Assembly: GCF_051020985.1 (NCBI RefSeq)
Contig: NC_135007.1
Span: 5,461,501-5,525,500 of the forward strand
DNA from: Nomia melanderi
Lineage: Eukaryota > Arthropoda > Insecta > Hymenoptera > Halictidae
DNA length: 64,000 nucleotides
Reading direction: 5' to 3'
How positions within the stretch are numbered: position 1 is the stretch's first letter; each line of letters starts with the position of its first letter. Both the position numbers and the translations under genes were made by a program. Positions 13,445 through 25,735 of this stretch are shown piece after piece. The notes under the pieces were generated by a model. It was not told the origin of the DNA. It made no database searches and saw only the letters and a list, made by a program, of their open reading frames with translations.

Positions 13445-13478
13445 TATAAAAGCTGATATCGTGGGGTTAATTGGCAGT
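13445..13478 (+). promoter_or_regulatory. core promoter of apidermin-like gene B
   Basis: TATAAAA lies at 13445-13451 and the initiator CAGT at 13475-13478, with 31 nt from the TATA first base to the A. The predicted 5' UTR is 53 nt. Confidence 0.8.
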
Positions 13479-13528
13479 ACAACAATTAGCCTTACAGCTA
13501 CCGCAGTGGAAAAACCGCAGCAGCAATC

Positions 13529-14820
13529 ATGAAATTCTTGGTAAGACTTCTTTGTCGTTTGATACTCGCTCTTTTGTTCGGGATCCTGTTAATTGGCTAG
13601 GGTATCGAGTGTACTTGTAATAAACGTTTACGTGGCTGACGTGTCTCTTTGTACTTGCATGTTTAAAACTGTTAGTAAAGTGCTGATTGATCGAATTGAT
13701 TATATAAAATCTGTTACATGTATTTATGAAAGATATATGGAAGTTTGGTAATACGTTTAATAAAGATTTATACAAATTTTATGAAACCTTCTAGGTGTAC
13801 ATGAATATAACGTTCACGCCATTTTCAACATATCAATAAGTTTGGATGAATTTTCATATGAATAGTAACCATCTGTGTTATTAAAATTTTTAAAATGAAA
13901 TTTATTATAAATAGTCATCAAATGATTCAAAATATATCTACCTTTAATAAATTTCTAAATGTAATCCAATAATGAACACATTCAATAAATCTAAGTTGCC
14001 TAAACATACTGCTGTCCAATTGTATAAATAAAGGTATTATTAATGAAAATTTAATGTTATTTCCACTAGGCCATTTTCGCAGCGATCGTTTCGGTCTGCG
14101 CCGCAGCCCCTAGCGCAGTTTGGGCTCCAGCCCTAGCAGCCCCATCTGTAGCTGTTGCTGGTCCAGTTGTCGGCCCAGCAGTCGTTGCTGGTCCGGCAGC
14201 AGGAGCCGTGAAAGTAGCTGGACCCGTAGCTGGGCCAGCCGTTGTCACTGGTCCTGTAGCTGGACCATCTGTTGTCACAGGTGCCGTCGCTGGACCTACT
14301 CTCGTTTCTCAACCCGGTGCTGTTGTCGTTGGTGAGTGACTTATTTTTTGTCATACTTTTTACCAACATTATGTATTTATTCACCAGTTCACATTGCTTG
14401 TGCAAAGAACGAAATTAATTTGGATACATACATTACAACATAAAGTAACATTCGGTATATTAATTAGAGTTCTTTGCTGCATTTTTTATATAATCTTTTG
14501 AAACAAACGATGATAGAGAACCTTCTAACTTTTGTTCAATATTGTTCAAGCCTTTGATTCTAGTTGGCAATGAATGATTCATTTTTTTAGGAGGCGGACT
14601 TGTTACCCCTGCAGTTGTAGCTGCTGCTCCTGCGGTCGTCGCTGCTCCTGCTGCCACGGTCGTCGCTGGCCCAGTAACGTCCGCGGTCGTCGCGGGTCCA
14701 GCAACATCTGCGGTCGTCGCGGGCCCAGCAACATCTGCGGTCGTCGCAGGCCCAGTTGCTAAAGCTGCAGTGATTGGTGCCTCTTCCTCGGCTGTAGTTA
14801 CTGGAGTTCACGGCTGGTAA
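13529..14820 (+). CDS. apidermin-like cuticular protein (gene B)
   Basis: The CDS joins 13529-13540, 14070-14331 and 14591-14820 and encodes 167 residues. Exon 1 is only 12 nt (Met-Lys-Phe-Leu) and ends at GTAAGA. Intron 1 is phase 0. Intron 2 (GTGAGT...TTTTTAG) is phase 1 and splits a Gly codon. The signal peptide is about residues 1-17 (MKFLAIFAAIVSVCAAA). The body is hydrophobic, with VAGPVVGP, VAGPAAG and VTGPVAGP repeats in exon 2 and a near-perfect nine-residue repeat (VVAGPATSA) in exon 3. It ends GVHGW. The product is predicted to be a secreted cuticle component of the apidermin family. Splice choices are supported by the frame carrying the same repeat style through all junctions and by the shared Met-Lys-x-Leu exon. 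The short exon cannot be found by ORF searching alone. Confidence 0.88.
14659..14757 (+). repeat. 27-bp coding tandem repeat in gene B
   Basis: There are about 3.7 units of a 27-bp repeat encoding VVAGPATSA. The two central units differ only at a third codon position, which points to recent duplication or gene conversion within the exon. Confidence 0.85.
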
Positions 14821-14972
14821 TGAACTAGGAGGAAAACAAAGTCACACCATATACCTCGTACATGACTCAGATCTACATTTACGGTTTTATACCCTCTTTC
14901 CTATTGATTTGGCACTGCCAATGTATACGGAACATATACGCTTCTATATCTATTTAAATATGTAATTATATA

Positions 14973-14978
14973 AATAAA
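14973..14978 (+). promoter_or_regulatory. poly(A) signal, gene B
   Basis: AATAAA lies 153 nt past the gene B stop, with an AATAAT just after it. Confidence 0.6.
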
Positions 14979-14999
14979 TAATATTGTACATTTATCTCT

Positions 15000-17900
15000 G
15001 TCAACATTAATCGGTTATTTCCAATGATGTTCACTCACCTGGAGTTCCTTGAGGAATATGAACTGGTAGGTTCAAGAGCGTTGATTTTGAATCGATGTAA
15101 TATGGATCATCTAAAATTCCTGACACAATTTGGAATAACGTTTTCCTAGTTTTTCTTAGTAGAGTCTTCCTTCATTGCCACAACCGTAGACGAAAACCTA
15201 TTTAAACATTCATCGTCACCGTAAACATACGAAAATTTTGTTTTATAAACACTGTTACCTAAAAACATAGAAAATCAACGATTCTCTTACGTGAAATATC
15301 TCCAGTATACCATAAAACACTTGCATTATATCGAACAAACTATTCCGTCAATAGAAACAATTAGCAAAGCAAAGAATGCTAACAAACGCGTTAAAATAGA
15401 GATGTTCGCGAATCCATTTCCGCCACGCTAACGAACGAAAGGGCAGATTTCGGCGTTCCTGTAGCGGCGCTGAAGTCGCTAATTGCTTTAACCGTTTCCG
15501 AAGCCTTGACGATTCACCGTTCCGGAATTCGAAGTGCAACGCCCGTCCGGGGCGTACGCTCAATACATTACGAATCAGCATCCAGCCAATCGTGGGTTAA
15601 CTGCGCCCTCGCACAAAAAGGCACGTACGAATAATTTTGCAACTGCACACGATTTGCAGCGGAACGCGCTTAGACAACTCCCGTTACGATCCCTCTGGCA
15701 TCCCCCTCATGAATATTTCAGCGCGCACCTCTGCCGTGGAACAAGTGGGAACGCTGGAAACTGGGGAAAGAAGACGGGTTTTGCACCTGTGTGCGCGCTG
15801 TTCCGTTTCTGCCGTTGCCCACGCGAAAAATAACGAAACCGGGCGGCCAGGCAACAATGCCCAGCCGAGCGGCGACGCAATTATGCAGTCATAATCGGTT
15901 CACTGTCAAGTACGGCGTTCGACAAGTCGACCGACCGGATAACCGATTGTCTGTCTCCACTATCCCGTCCCCGGTGATACCAATGCGCCGCCCGGTAGCC
16001 GCGATCATGAGAGTGGAACGGATTTTCTCCTCAAGGATACGTAACGGTCCTCCGCCTCGCAACGGAATCCCGCACAGACTGATGTCGGATATGATAATCG
16101 GTGGCGCAATACATGTGCGACATTATCGATGATGAAACGCGAAGGAAGTATATCAGCTTGACAGCTTTGTTTAGCGTACCCCGTTGGAATGCACCGGATT
16201 CAGTAGAAAGTCCCCACTGATCTTTCTACGAAGGGTAACTAGTATACTGCGGATATTTCTTGCGGATTTTTGAGAGTCAAATGCTGACTCTGCAGTTAGT
16301 GCTGATATAATATGTAGGATTATTTGGAATTAAATATGTTAATTTTGTAATTCGTTTTAGTGATCATTTCTTTTCCTTTCATTCTGGATCAATGATCACC
16401 AGTGATTTTAATTGATCAGGAGAGCAATTAGAAAAGCATTTATAGTGTCTGAGAACTACCTAATGGATTGTCATGGATATCTCAAATCTTAGATCTCTTG
16501 AAAACATTCATTAACACTAACACTGATAAAATATAAATACAAGAAAAATATATAGAAAGAAGAAGAAACCGACTGTAACTTCTAATCATCGATTTGAAAT
16601 CATTTGGAACAATTCGAAACGATTGAATTAGTTGCATTGCAATTGAACGTATCTAGAGTATCCTGCTCTAGTTAACTGCTGCGCTAGTTAACTAGCCAAC
16701 CAACTGTCGATTAATTAAGCGTAATTTTGTCCTTCAAATACGTCGAATAATAGCATGCCCCGGGAAACTGGCATAACAGTGCAGAATCAAATGTTTGAGT
16801 CTATATCGTGCGTGTGCGCAATGTCGCCTATACACTGTACACCCACAGCGGGTGAATACTCTGAGTTCAACGTGAACCATCCTATACGCGTTTACTTCTC
16901 TATTCACGTGTCCACACTGTCGACATAATACATGCCAGGATTTCATCGAGCGAATCGTTTACCAAGATCCGTTTGCGGTCAGTGTTAACGAGCTAATCGT
17001 TACACTCACCTAATTATAGTCACCGCTGCCATCTGATGGATTCGTGCCCACTGGCAGAACCTCTCTTCATTCATAAACTGGCATATTAATGCCAGATTTT
17101 TACAGTGATTACTGTTATAGATGAACAGTTCCGAAATGTGTGATAGAATAGATACATAGGTATGTGATTAAATTAGAATTCAGATGACGATCTTTCAAAA
17201 TGAATGCAATGGGTATGCAAAGGTAACTATTGTTAGACGTATCTTTAAATATGATTAAAATTCTGTTATACACAAAATGTTTCTATAAAGATGTTTTATA
17301 TGAAATTTAAATGGTTTCAAGAAGAAAATAAATTATCAGATAATCTCTTCTGAAATATTTTGTTTAATTCCCTGAAGATAATTTACATTCCATTAAATTT
17401 GAACATTCTTTTGTTATGAAGTATAATTGGCTTTTAAAAAAATTGTTTGATAAATCAAAATAATGACATTTGTAAATTCCTACTGCAACCTGTTTTACAT
17501 CATATGTATTGTATTTTTTCGTATGTGTGTTTACATGTATTTTATAGCATATAATTTTCATATCATATGTAATATTATAGATGGCAGCGCTAATTGTGGC
17601 CAAAAATTAGAGAATAGTGTGATAGATTATTTTTTTTAATGCACTCATCCCTGGCACTCATCTTCCATTCGATGGTTCAACTGATGCAAAGTATTCTGTA
17701 TCACGGCCATTAATCCAACCTCAGCAATAATTTAATGCAGCAGTGGAATACCTATACCAGCGTAAAGATGAAAACGTATTTTCAGCAATTTGCCAACTCC
17801 AGTGATCGTGAAATGTAATTTTAAAGATGGACGGCTCCGATTCGATTCGATCTGATTTGATTTCATAAACGAGAAACATATTCCACGCGCATGTATCTAT

Positions 17901-20900
17901 TCACATACCGGTGGGAGCGAAAAAAAATTGGTTCAAGCCAATTGGATCCCTCCAACCGGCAGATATATATTGCGTTCTAACCTTCTATCCATCACCAATT
18001 TTCGATCGACCTGTTTTCCTTCCCCAGCCAAATATTAATCAAACTCGTACGACTTGTTACCTTTTTTAACTTTAAAACTAACACGATGCCGTCAATTGTT
18101 TAATTCGAACTTATATACATAACGAACTATGGAAAAGGTTATGATTATGATTCATATCTTATATATAAAAGTTATGATTTATATCTTTTTTTAATGATTC
18201 AGTTGACATACAATAATATGTAACTATTATAATGAATAAATACATTTTTACTTAAATCGACTGAATAATTGATAAATGTCTTATACGACACTTTATTACT
18301 ATTCCTACGTGAAAAAATCAAGTTATTGTTCCATAGTTAACCCTTAACTGCTATAGACATTCAAACTGACAGAACTACTATAAAAACAATTATAAACAAA
18401 TAAAACCACAATGTGCCTCTTAGTTGTTTCTAATTTCATTAACCCACTCAAACTTGATTTTTATAGAGTATTATTTTCACTTATCTAACAACAATGGACC
18501 GTCATTAAATACACCACCAGTAGCAATATTATTTCATATAAAATAATGGTAGTACATTACTTTTCTAATAGAAATAGGCTTAAACGAATGATATATACAT
18601 GGTTCCCCGTCATAGTTTTAATATTCTGTCAGATATTGTAGTAACAAAACAGTGCTCATTACAATGTGTGCCGGGTCTGAAGGGATTAAGAAAAAAATCA
18701 GACGAACGCAAAATTTTCGTAGAATTACCGAGATAGTAAAAAGTGGGACAACGCAATGTCACGCGGAAATAAGGCCAGAAAGTTCACGATAATCGATGTC
18801 CTTTGCTACACAGAGTAGACGAACCGTCGAAAGCGCCGGGCAAATATTCTTCAAACGGCACCACTTCCAACAAACTCGTCACAAAGGGCGGAACTTTTCA
18901 ATATCTCTACTTCGTCGTGGCCTGTGAAGCCATTTCCGGCAGACTCCCGGAATCTCTGATCGTTTTGTGACCCGAGGCTGATGCGGATCCATAAGAGGGC
19001 GCGAATTTGAACGGATATGGAGGAAAGTCCCGTTGACAGAGGTAATTTCGAATGGGGCCAAATGCGACCTACGCTGGTCCAATTTTACTTCCGTTTCGAC
19101 TGCTTTGCGATGGTAACTCGAGTTACTCGACGAAGCAATGAAAAAGTCTCTCGAACGGGGAACGACGGTACAATGGATGAAATCCGCGAATATTAAGTTA
19201 CGAAAACGATTCATCCGACCGAATGACTTTATAACGCACTTCTTGGTACTTGACCTGGGAAGACGAGTTAACTTTTCGTTTGTATTTTTCGGTATCTTTC
19301 AATTCTCCCTCGTTTATTTGATAAAAAATTATACATTCTTGTAACATCAAGTAATAATACAATTTTACTTATATTTATACTCATTTGTGCTTACATAGGT
19401 TTTAATGATCGAAAATCACCTGGTTAGATGTATACTAGGTCTGTATAAAATTTTATACAAATAATTAATCAAATGACACTTTTATTTCAGTTTTTATTTA
19501 CTGTATTACATTGCCTTAGTAAGTGTCAATTTAATATTTAATAGTTAGCAGTTTTTTAGGAAGAATCTCACTTTTATAATTATTTATATATAGAGTCTTA
19601 CTATATAGTACTGAATTCGTCTCGGATTAGAAGTTCTCATGGGAAGATCGAGTGGAAGTTTTCGCAAAATCGCGAATGGCTCAAGTGTAGTGCACAAATT
19701 CGAGTCTAGAAACGGCATAGCTTCAAACGGATCGCAATTCGCTGGCTGGTAAATCCGGCGCATGCAATTACATCAGTGCAGATTGTCGGCGTCAGATTCA
19801 AAGGAATGGATTATCGTATCCATCGTGGAAAAATCAGTGGAACGTCGCTTGGCGGAAAATGCTCGGCTAGTCGCATTCGAAATAAAAGAACGATCAGGAT
19901 TGTCCTATGCACCATTTTGTTTGTTTTTTTGTCACGATGCGCTTGCTGTTCAATGTCCGTTTGTATGTATGCGACTTGAATGTTTTGTGATCCATTGTGC
20001 CATTCTGTGCGCATTTCACAACGAAGAAGTTTTCCGTTTCTTTTTTGTTTTTAATTACATGACAACGTAAAGACACTTTTGCCCGATTTTAATTTAGAGG
20101 CTTTCGTTAAAGTAGATAAAACAAACTTTGCTTATTTTAGTAGAAGGCTCAATGTCATGTAGACTGCCACGAGAAAGTTTTGATAATAATAGTTATTACA
20201 TTTTTTTGTTTCCAATGCGACAAATAATCAGTATAAATTATTTTATTTTCCTTCACGAAAACAATGTACACTTATTTCTTAATGACAAATTGTTTCAAAT
20301 AAAGTGTTGTTAAATAAAATAGATTGGCAATAGATTGTGGCCAAACAACATGGTCACTCCAACGATGAATATAACCATTAAGCTGAAATATTCCAATTAT
20401 GGAAATATGTCACGCAACATTTCCTTGTTTCAAAATCGATCGTAAATGTGCGTGCATATTAAAATTTGCATCGACATGGGAAATTGATTGTTCCCTACAA
20501 TTGTACGAAACTGTTTCATAGAAAAACATGTTATGATGCCGTTCGTCGAGTGGAAATTGCAAATAGCCGGGACCACGGGAATTTCGTGATTTAGTCCGTA
20601 ATTACAACAGCGAACCACAGTTATTAGTGTTTATCGAAAGGGTATGCTCGAGAGTTCCGTTGCGGAGAATGAGCTGCGAACGAGATCATCAGCAAATTCA
20701 GAGCAGCGGGCATTGCTGACCACCGGGAAAATTCTGTTCACTCGCAACAACCGTTGTAACAACCGTTATTGCGGTAACAGGCGGCTGTCTATTCGAGGCC
20801 GAATCGCGTCCCCGAGTGATAACAGCTCCTGGCCGTGACGTTGGATCCGGAACTGGCGTCGCCTACTGCAATCCTGTCCATCAGTGACCGCACCCTGGAA

Positions 20901-20970
20901 CGCTTAATATTTCTACTTTCATGCGGGGTTGAAGGTTGCCCCGCCACCTTTTTCATTGTCACCAGTTGAG
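15000..20970. other. intergenic; no supported gene
   Basis: This 6-kb gap separates genes B and C. CpG-rich parts at about 15.4-16.1 kb and 18.7-19.2 kb hold overlapping open frames on both strands with no recognisable domain. The segment 18337-18689 is bounded by TTAA and may be an eroded transposon, but its end repeats match poorly. Confidence 0.5.
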
Positions 20971-21007
20971 TATATAAGGCATCGTTTCTGAGGGGTTAAG
21001 CATCAGT
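20971..21007 (+). promoter_or_regulatory. core promoter of apidermin-like gene C
   Basis: TATATAAG lies at 20971-20978 and a perfect TCAGT initiator at 21003-21007, with the A at 21005. This predicts a 40-nt 5' UTR. Confidence 0.8.
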
Positions 21008-21044
21008 CACAGCCCGCCTGAAGACTACTAACAAAACAATCATC

Positions 21045-22759
21045 ATGAAGTGTTTGGTGAGTTCTGAGACGAATGCATTACCAACATAATGCAAATAGTA
21101 TAACCCTACTGCTGTAGTGATAATACATTAGCAAAAGAATATGTTTTTTGTCAAGTGAACACTCCTTAAATTTTTAAACAATTATGTAGTATACGAGCAT
21201 TTTCATTATATTGTGCAAAATAACTATTTGTTTAAATATTTATGTTAAGTTTATATATTTTTATTTGATAATTATATTTTAGGGTTTCATCATAATTTCT
21301 AGAATATATGTGCAACACAGTTTTTCAACAGAGAATTTGATAAAAAATAATTACATACAAAAGCAATTATTTACAAAATTGTATTTTTGAATTGTACGCG
21401 ACTATATAGTACTCTACGCAGACAGTTATATTATGCTTAAAATTTTAAAACCAAACCTGTACTTTCATTTCTATATATTTGCTACAATCAATTATAAATG
21501 TTCGAATGCAGTTAATTTCCTCATTAAAAAATGTAAAATTAATTTTGCTAAATTAAGTCAGTCTATTAAAGGTAACATCACGTGACAAATTAATATATCA
21601 TAGATTTCATTCATAACACTGCTACATTTAGAATTACTGGAAATTATCTATACACTTCTTATAAAATCTCAGTTCTACCGCCTCACTTCGCCTGAACACA
21701 GGGCAAATCATTAAACTCTGTCACCAACATTTATTCCTTATCATATAAAAAAGGAATTCAAGAAAACTTGTTTAGTATAAAAAAATAGTAACTACAGTTG
21801 ATGATAAAGATACACTTGATCTATTTGATACCATATAGCTTCCATTTAAAATTTAGGAGACACAATAAATGATTCAGTCTTTATACTAACCAAGTATCAT
21901 ACAAAAATCAAATTTCCAGGTCGCCCTCGTTGCCGCTTTGGCCATCGTCTCCGCTAGCCCGGACCGTGAGCGTCGCTCGCTCGCTTGGGGATCGCATGGC
22001 GCCGTAGTCCTCGGTGGTGCATTGCCCGGCGTGGCTCTCGCGGCTCCGTGGGCTCCCGCGGCGGCTGTTATAGGTCCCGTCGCTGGATCCGCGGCTGTCG
22101 TTGGGCCTGCCGCAGGCCCGACCGCCGTCGTTGGACCAACTGCTGGTTCTGCCGCGGTTGTTGGGCCCTCTGCTGGTTCTGCTGCCGTTGTAGGACCGAC
22201 TGCCGGTAAGTTCTTTATCATATCTCACAGAACTATCTGTAACTGCGAGAATTAACGTCAGAAGTGTGACTATTGCGACAGCTTCGCACCTGTACAAGTT
22301 TAATTCTACAACCAAACTAGACGCACAAGAAATTAAGTGACATTTAATCGGGCTATATATTAACTTTGCACTTGTTTCAAGTAATCAGAGTTTCAATGTT
22401 AATGAAATAGATAATATACAAGCGTGATTTTTAAACTAAACTGATTGTTCGAGAATTTAAGTGGCATTAAATTGTGCTATATATAAATTGTTTTTCAATG
22501 CATTAAAGTTTCAATGTTAATGTATATATATATGATTGATTTCAAAACTACAGTGGTTGTTCCAAAAATTAATTGACGCTAAATCGCGCTGTATATAATT
22601 TGTTTTTCAATGAATTATAATTTTAGCGTTATCTCAGTAGATAATGTGATAACTTGCTGTATGAACATCTCGAATGTTAAAATGAACACTATTGTTTTCA
22701 AAGGATCCGCGGTTGTGGCTGGTCCAGCTGGAGCTATCGTAGCTCCTGGACTTTGGTAG
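21045..22759 (+). CDS. apidermin-like cuticular protein (gene C)
   Basis: The CDS joins 21045-21056, 21920-22205 and 22704-22759 and encodes 117 residues. Exon 1 is the 12-nt Met-Lys-Cys-Leu exon (donor GTGAGT). Intron 2 (GTAAGT...TTCAAAG) is phase 1 within a Gly codon. The signal peptide MKCLVALVAALAIVSAS is followed by Pro-Asp-Arg-Glu-Arg-Arg, a possible proprotein cleavage site at about residues 20-24. A Trp-containing linker then leads into a strict 10-residue repeat of the type AVVGPTAGSA (about five copies). The repeat continues without a break across the exon 2/3 junction, which confirms that splice. The C-terminus is APGLW. The product is predicted to be secreted and deposited in cuticle, as known for apidermins. 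Confidence 0.88.
22333..22640. repeat. degenerate ~112-124-bp tandem repeat in gene C intron 2
   Basis: Three imperfect units start near 22333, 22457 and 22569. Each holds a TTAAxTGxCxxTxAAT start, a GCTxTATATA segment, TTTxAATG and a TGATTTxxAAACT/GGTTGTTC tail. The repeats are purely intronic. Confidence 0.65.
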
Positions 22760-23025
22760 AACCTGAAGATTTCCGATTCGGCCCCGAGAGCATACGACAA
22801 CTGAAAGGATCTCCCGTCAATATGCAAGCGACTTCTCATTCGACCGTCAACCCCGCGACTTCAATCGACGAACAGTCGGGAACGATTCTCTAGTGTTTTC
22901 TGATCTGGAACCGACAATTTAATCGCCTTCGTCGATCCGAGCCGATGCGTTCGGGATTTTTCGAGGTTCTTCTGTGGAATGTCCTCCTTGTACTTAGCCC
23001 TGCCCCCATTACGCTTTTATACGAC

Positions 23026-23031
23026 AATAAA
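23026..23031 (+). promoter_or_regulatory. poly(A) signal, gene C
   Basis: AATAAA lies 267 nt downstream of the gene C stop. Confidence 0.55.
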
Positions 23032-23039
23032 TGAAGCTC

Positions 23040-24314
23040 CACTATACTTGTTTCCGTTTACTTTTAATCCAGCCACCTCTAATCCCCGAAAGTATAGTCC
23101 CAGCTCGAGCCAGTAGTTTTAAAACCACTTGAATGTGGCTGTAAAAGTTATCGAGTCCTCGTCGTCCTCACAGAACCAGTTGTTCCAGTTTTTAATTACT
23201 TCGGATTGTTAAACGTATCGCGGCCGCACTGCGATCCGTAGGCGCGGCCAATGAAAGGCCGCGTAAAATAATGGATTAGCGGAGCTTAACCGCCTCGGAG
23301 TGGACCACCGTGGTCAAGGAATTGTAATTTGTTCAACCAGTTTCGATAAATCGATATCCAGGGCGGTTTAGATGTTGGACAGGTTGCAGCCGTGAATGAT
23401 ATTCTGAAATACGAGTTCCGTTTCAACAAGGAACAAAAGCTATTTGCTGCTACACGTATACGGTACAGTTTCGGGAACTGAAATGAACAAACGGGTAAAG
23501 TTTTATGATTGATGAAGAAGGATATTTCTTTAAATAAGATGTTCGATAAATATATAGGGGAAGAAAAATGTTCAGCTGTGTCCTGGATTTTTTATTTATT
23601 GATAGTTTACTGATATATCGAGTAGAAAACTATTTAAATTGACCAATATCTTTATAGAGAGCTAATTATAAAATATATTAATGTAATTAGTTTTTAATTC
23701 GGTATATTAGCAAGTGAAGACGATTGTCTTGTGAAAAGTAATATTACGGGCAAAGTTTGAACTTAATTCGCTCGAAACTTCTAAGTACTAATATTGAAGA
23801 AGACTGGGAAGATTATACCTACTATCTTTTGTATGAAATCGGTTAAGTAATCGGTTAAGGAATTACTTATACACATCTTAGAAGTAGTAAATATAATATA
23901 AATACAAGTAGGAAATAAATTAGTATTTGCTTGCAAGTCAAGATTATGGAACATCATTAGCTCGCACAACATATTATCAGGATATATTTAATACTTTTAA
24001 CGAGGGTGACGATAAATATTCTTCAGTTTCTTCAATATCTGCAGAATGTCAAATAATTCCTTGAAACGGTGAATAATTTTCATATATTCTACTTCATAAA
24101 GAAAAATACATGTTCATTTTTATATTAATTTTTATTCATGCATGAAAACTGTTTTATATTCGTCTTTACCACGAATGAAAATATTATTTTTTTTATATGC
24201 AATAACTAAATAATTCTTATATAAATACATTTCTTTGAACGGGAATGTTTTACTAAGGGTAATAAAAGAAATTGACTATCAATTACAAACAAGTAATCTA
24301 TATTACATTCATTA
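23040..24314. other. intergenic; nothing recognised
   Basis: AT-rich spacer between gene C and a piggyBac-derived element, with no promoter, coding or RNA signal that I can support. Confidence 0.5.
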
Positions 24315-24955
24315 TTAACCTTTTAGGTACGGCGCGCTTGTCCACAAGTGGGTACCCCTAGTACGGCGCGCCTGGCCGCGGATGGCACAAAAACCATTCA
24401 TAACGATTTCCACTACGACGTTACTTGGGAATAAAGTTTTAAATGAATAAATTATGATTTATTTATATATTTTCAGGTAACGGCATCGAAAAACTTTATT
24501 AATTTATTATTATTATTATATGCGACATGTTAATTATAAGTTTTTCTATGTGTGGTATATTTTAAAGCACGGACCGACGCAGAGTCCCACACTACAGTCA
24601 TCACATTGGTACCGCGATCCTCGGCTTACATTGTTTTTTGTGCATACAACATAATTTACTCGCCCACATCTCTGACACGTGTACTCTTCAACGACAGCTT
24701 CGATATTGCCAGGAAATGTGGTTTAGGCTAAACAAATGAGAAATAAAGCAAAAAACGTATAATACCGTCCAAAATCATGACATCGACGAAAGTCACTATA
24801 GTGTCGTACCGTCAAAATTTCTTGCGATCCACGAAAGCCATTATAGTGGCGTTCCGTAAAAATAGAGAGTCTCGGCAGAAGGCTACTGGCGTACCGCACC
24901 AATTGATGCCATCCGCGGAAGTCACTATAGTGGAATACCGTACCTAAAAGGTTAA
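24315..24955. mobile_element. piggyBac-derived non-autonomous element
   Basis: The 641-bp element is flanked by TTAA on both sides. It has a perfect 14-bp terminal inverted repeat, CCTTTTAGGTACGG at 24319-24332 and CCGTACCTAAAAGG at 24938-24951. A GCCATCCGCGG motif recurs in inverted orientation inside each end (about 24375-24386 and 24907-24918). The right half has three degenerate direct copies of GAAAGTCACTATAGTG-like sequence. The minus strand keeps the tail of a piggyBac transposase (separate entry). It is too short to encode a whole transposase, so it is a deletion derivative. It lies between genes C and D. Confidence 0.85.
24546..24722 (-). pseudogene. piggyBac transposase C-terminal zinc-ribbon remnant
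   Basis: Fifty-eight codons read open on the minus strand, between an in-frame TAA at the left of the protein and a stop at 24546-24548. The residues show YTCQRCG, then a C, then YQCDDC, then LCVGPCFKIYHT at the very end. This Cys pattern followed by a Pro-Cys-Phe-x-x-Tyr-His tail is the hallmark of the zinc-ribbon at the C-terminus of piggyBac transposases. The rest of the protein, including the catalytic Asp residues, is absent. A TTTGTTTAG just before the frame could be an old splice acceptor. Confidence 0.8.
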
Positions 24956-25520
24956 GTTAATAATATGTAAATAATAATATTCCAGTTTATAATACTAATA
25001 ACAAATTCTATTTCAGTGGACTAATTAGACACTGTGAATTAAACACTGTGAGGACGTATAACAATGTTAACTCCATTATAATGAAAAGAATATCAATAAA
25101 TAAACATTGCGTTAAATAATCTTTATTGAATATTAAGTATTTACATTAAACTCTGGGGACTATTGTTCCATCACTTAATATTGTTGTACACAATATCCAT
25201 TACATCGTCAACATTGTAAATGCATAATTAACTAATAAAACAAGGGTATATATACCACGAACACGAACTGCTTCACCATCCCTCGCATAATGTGTATTGT
25301 AAATTAGTATGTATCTAACATGTAATATAACAATGAAACATATACGCTACTGTAAATGCTGAACATACACCACCGTGTATGAACAGAAATCAATAAAGAG
25401 AACGAATGTCAATTGAATTTCGTACGAATCCTTGTAGCAATATTCATGTTCGAGTCGCTTAACAATAGAAGGAAAAACAGGGTGAATGAAGCCAAAGCGA
25501 ATATTAAGTTTTAAAATAAG
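24956..25520. other. intergenic, AT-rich
   Basis: Spacer between the piggyBac-derived element and the 3' end of gene D, with no supported feature. Confidence 0.5.
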
Positions 25521-25526
25521 TTTATT
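25521..25526 (-). promoter_or_regulatory. possible poly(A) signal, gene D
   Basis: TTTATT on the plus strand (AATAAA on the minus strand) lies about 210 nt past the gene D stop. Confidence 0.45.
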
Positions 25527-25735
25527 ATCTGATGCTAAAATTTCTATTATAGGTAAGGGGGGGAATAAAATTTTCCATGGTGCCAATCGTAAGGGGTTGG
25601 ACGAAATTGCTGCCGGAATAGGGTTGTCGGGAATCGTCAGTCGCCGAATCCGAATTTTGGGCAATGAGAGTTCTCTGACCGTGGAACTTCATTGTAATAC
25701 TTCAGGTCCAGTTACGCCGGGATATTAAATGGTAT

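Noticed and set aside
18337..18689. Possible TTAA-flanked transposon
   Set aside because: The ends (TTAACCCTTAACTGC, and TTAATCCCTTCAGACC inverted) match only weakly and out of register, and no second copy was seen in the window.
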